Origin: an uncultured Flavobacteriaceae bacterium
Lineage (GTDB): Bacteria > Bacteroidota > Bacteroidia > Flavobacteriales > Flavobacteriaceae
Direction: 5' to 3'
DNA: 7,524 bases
Assembly: GCA_913051755.1 (NCBI GenBank)
Contig: CAJXBR010000026.1
Span: 1-7,524, forward strand
Position numbers and translations under genes: made by a program. The notes beneath the pieces were generated by a model. The model did not search any database, was not told the origin of the DNA, and was given only the letters and a program-made list of their open reading frames with translations. This document shows, in pieces, positions 5,906 to 7,524 of this stretch. Numbering within the stretch: the first letter of the stretch is position 1; the number at the start of each line of letters is the position of its first letter.

Positions 5906-7524
5906 ATGGGAGAAAAAATTGTTGTTAAAGGCGCTCGAGAACACAATCTTAAAAACATTGATGTAACTATTCCTCGTAACGCGCTCACTGTCATAACAGG
6001 ATTATCGGGAAGTGGAAAATCATCACTTGCTTTTGACACCTTACATGCAGAGGGTCAAAGAAGATACATCGAAACTTTTAGTGCTTACGCACGTCAATTT
6101 ATTGGCGGTATGGATCGCCCAGACGTCGATAAGGTTGATGGCTTGTCACCAGTGGTTGCCATCGAGCAAAAAACAACGAGTAAGAGTCCTAGATCAACTG
6201 TTGGTACGATTACTGAGTTATATGATTTTTTTCGATTGCTATATGCCAGAGCTGCCAATGCTTACAGCAGTGCCACGCAAGAATTGATGGTTCAATACAG
6301 TGATGATGAGATTGTTTCTCTAATTCACAACGACTTCAACAATCAAAAAGTGATTTTGTTGGCGCCTGTAGTTCGCTCACGTAAAGGTCATTATCGAGAA
6401 TTGTTTTCAAACATTTTAAAGCAAGGCTTCACTAGAGTTCGAGTGGATGGTGAATTTGTCGATATAAAACTAGGATACAAAGTCGATCGTTACAAGCTGC
6501 ATGATATCGATATTGTCATTGATCGTTTACTCATCAATCGAAGCAAAAAAAGCTCACAGATACAACTCAAAGAGAGCCTACAAACTGCCATGTATCATGG
6601 AAAAAATACTGTGATTTTATGGGATCAGAGCAGTGAAGAAAGTAGATTTTTTAGTCGCAACCTGATGTGCCCCACGTCAGGCATCGCCTATCCTATCCCT
6701 GAGCCAAATACCTTTTCATTCAATTCTCCAAAGGGAATGTGTCAAGACTGTAGTGGCCTTGGCATAAAGCATAAAGTCGATCTAGACAAAGTTATACCTG
6801 ATGATTCTGTTTCCATACACACAGGTGGAATCAAGCCTGCTGGAAGTTTTAAAAACAATTGGACATTCAAACAGTTTGAAAGCATTGCACAGCGTTATAA
6901 ATTTTCTTTAAAAGACCCTATTAAATCCATTTCAAAGCAAGCACTTGATGTAATATTGCATGGGGGAAATGAAGGTTTTTCTGTCGCCTCCAAAACACTA
7001 GGGTTAACACGTGAATACACTATTGATTATGATGGGATCGTCCCCTTCATTGAAACTCAATTTAAAGATGCCCACTCCTCTTCTCTCAAGAGATGGGCAA
7101 AATCATTCATGAATCAGATCGAATGTCCAACTTGTCATGGCTCGCGCCTAAATGAAGCAGCGATGTGCTTTAGGTTGGCTGATAAAAACATCTCAGAAAT
7201 TTCTTCGATGGATTTGGTTGAACTTGCACATTGGGTTAACCAACTTAATGATAATCTCTCTGAAAAACAGAAATTAATTGCTGCTGAAATCATCAAGGAA
7301 ATTCAAAAACGAATCCAGTTTCTCTTAGATATTGGACTTGATTATTTGACACTTCATCGAACTTCAAAATCACTTTCAGGTGGTGAGGCGCAACGTATTC
7401 GTTTGGCAACCCAAATCGGCGCACAACTCACAGGAGTGTTATACATTCTCGATGAACCCAGTATTGGTTTACATCAAAGGGATAATGATCGACTGATCGA
7501 TTCTTTGATTTCATTACGAGATAT
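5906..7524 (+). CDS. uvrA: Excinuclease ABC subunit A (N-terminal 539 residues; cut by window edge)
   Basis: UvrA dimers scan DNA for bulky lesions and load UvrB in nucleotide excision repair. The visible 539 residues are a little over half of a typical protein of about 940. Seen in order: Walker [10 protein letters not shown] at 32-40; the conserved [15 protein letters not shown] region (about 51-65); [23 protein letters not shown] (about 94-116); a region of about 135 residues fitting the UvrB-binding domain, which argues for class I UvrA; a zinc-module position at 255-282; CPTCHGSRL at 407-415; the ABC signature [12 protein letters not shown] at 490-501; and Walker [10 protein letters not shown] at 511-519 (D516, E517). 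The first zinc site reads CPTS-X20-CQDC, with S258 in place of the second cysteine. The ATG at 5906 fits the usual start [18 protein letters not shown]. The second ATPase half lies beyond the window. Confidence 0.97.
   Translation, partial: MGEKIVVKGAREHNLKNIDVTIPRNALTVITGLSGSGKSSLAFDTLHAEGQRRYIETFSAYARQFIGGMDRPDVDKVDGLSPVVAIEQKTTSKSPRSTVGTITELYDFFRLLYARAANAYSSATQELMVQYSDDEIVSLIHNDFNNQKVILLAPVVRSRKGHYRELFSNILKQGFTRVRVDGEFVDIKLGYKVDRYKLHDIDIVIDRLLINRSKKSSQIQLKESLQTAMYHGKNTVILWDQSSEESRFFSRNLMCPTSGIAYPIPEPNTFSFNSPKGMCQDCSGLGIKHKVDLDKVIPDDSVSIHTGGIKPAGSFKNNWTFKQFESIAQRYKFSLKDPIKSISKQALDVILHGGNEGFSVASKTLGLTREYTIDYDGIVPFIETQFKDAHSSSLKRWAKSFMNQIECPTCHGSRLNEAAMCFRLADKNISEISSMDLVELAHWVNQLNDNLSEKQKLIAAEIIKEIQKRIQFLLDIGLDYLTLHRTSKSLSGGEAQRIRLATQIGAQLTGVLYILDEPSIGLHQRDNDRLIDSLISLRD

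Noticed and set aside
6012..6287. 91-codon open frame inside uvrA
   Set aside because: It is an out-of-frame shadow of the highly conserved UvrA N-terminal region.
1..7524. Mobile element, defence island, CRISPR array or novel system
   Set aside because: All seven genes belong to common chromosomal families. I saw no transposase, integrase, tRNA, direct-repeat array or unexplained long frame, and no gap over 100 nt.

Overview
The window is an AT-rich, gene-dense stretch of a Bacteroidota chromosome, probably a flavobacterial or related lineage. Three things point there. The proteins resemble Bacteroidota forms: a DUF4369-TlpA lipoprotein, and a GlmM that opens MTLISSISGIRGTIGG. No gene has a clear Shine-Dalgarno sequence. 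Several upstream regions carry the Bacteroidota sigma-A -7 element TAnnTTTG, once with a TTG exactly 19 nt upstream. The assignment rests on recalled family knowledge, not on a database search.

Layout, left to right: chorismate synthase aroC (minus strand, cut by the left edge, 352 residues visible); divergent from it, a lipoprotein thiol-disulfide oxidoreductase (plus); a rhomboid intramembrane serine protease (minus), ending tail-to-tail with the oxidoreductase; divergent from the rhomboid, an LpxL/HtrB-type acyltransferase (plus); the phosphohexomutase GlmM (minus), ending tail-to-tail with the acyltransferase; divergent from it, an acyl carrier protein phosphodiesterase (plus); then uvrA (plus, cut by the right edge at residue 539). 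The first six genes alternate strands strictly. Intergenic gaps are 94, 64, 51 and 47 nt, and both convergent pairs overlap at their stop codons. No gap exceeds 100 nt. I see no RNA gene, insertion sequence, CRISPR array or attachment site.

Most of the genes are housekeeping. Four concern the cell envelope: GlmM supplies glucosamine-1-phosphate for peptidoglycan and LPS, the acyltransferase probably acylates lipid A or a related lipid, the ACP phosphodiesterase acts on the carrier that delivers acyl chains, and the lipoprotein reductase works outside the cytoplasm. AroC makes chorismate and UvrA detects DNA damage. Because strands alternate, coordination would have to come from shared divergent promoter regions and not from one operon; only the ACP phosphodiesterase and uvrA could share a transcript.

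I find no evidence of a previously undescribed system. The points most worth a second look are an 18-bp perfect palindrome carrying two back-to-back -7 elements between the rhomboid and acyltransferase genes, a UvrA zinc site with one cysteine replaced by serine, the CTATAG palindrome in which two genes overlap their stops, and -7 elements so close to start codons that leaderless mRNAs are possible.
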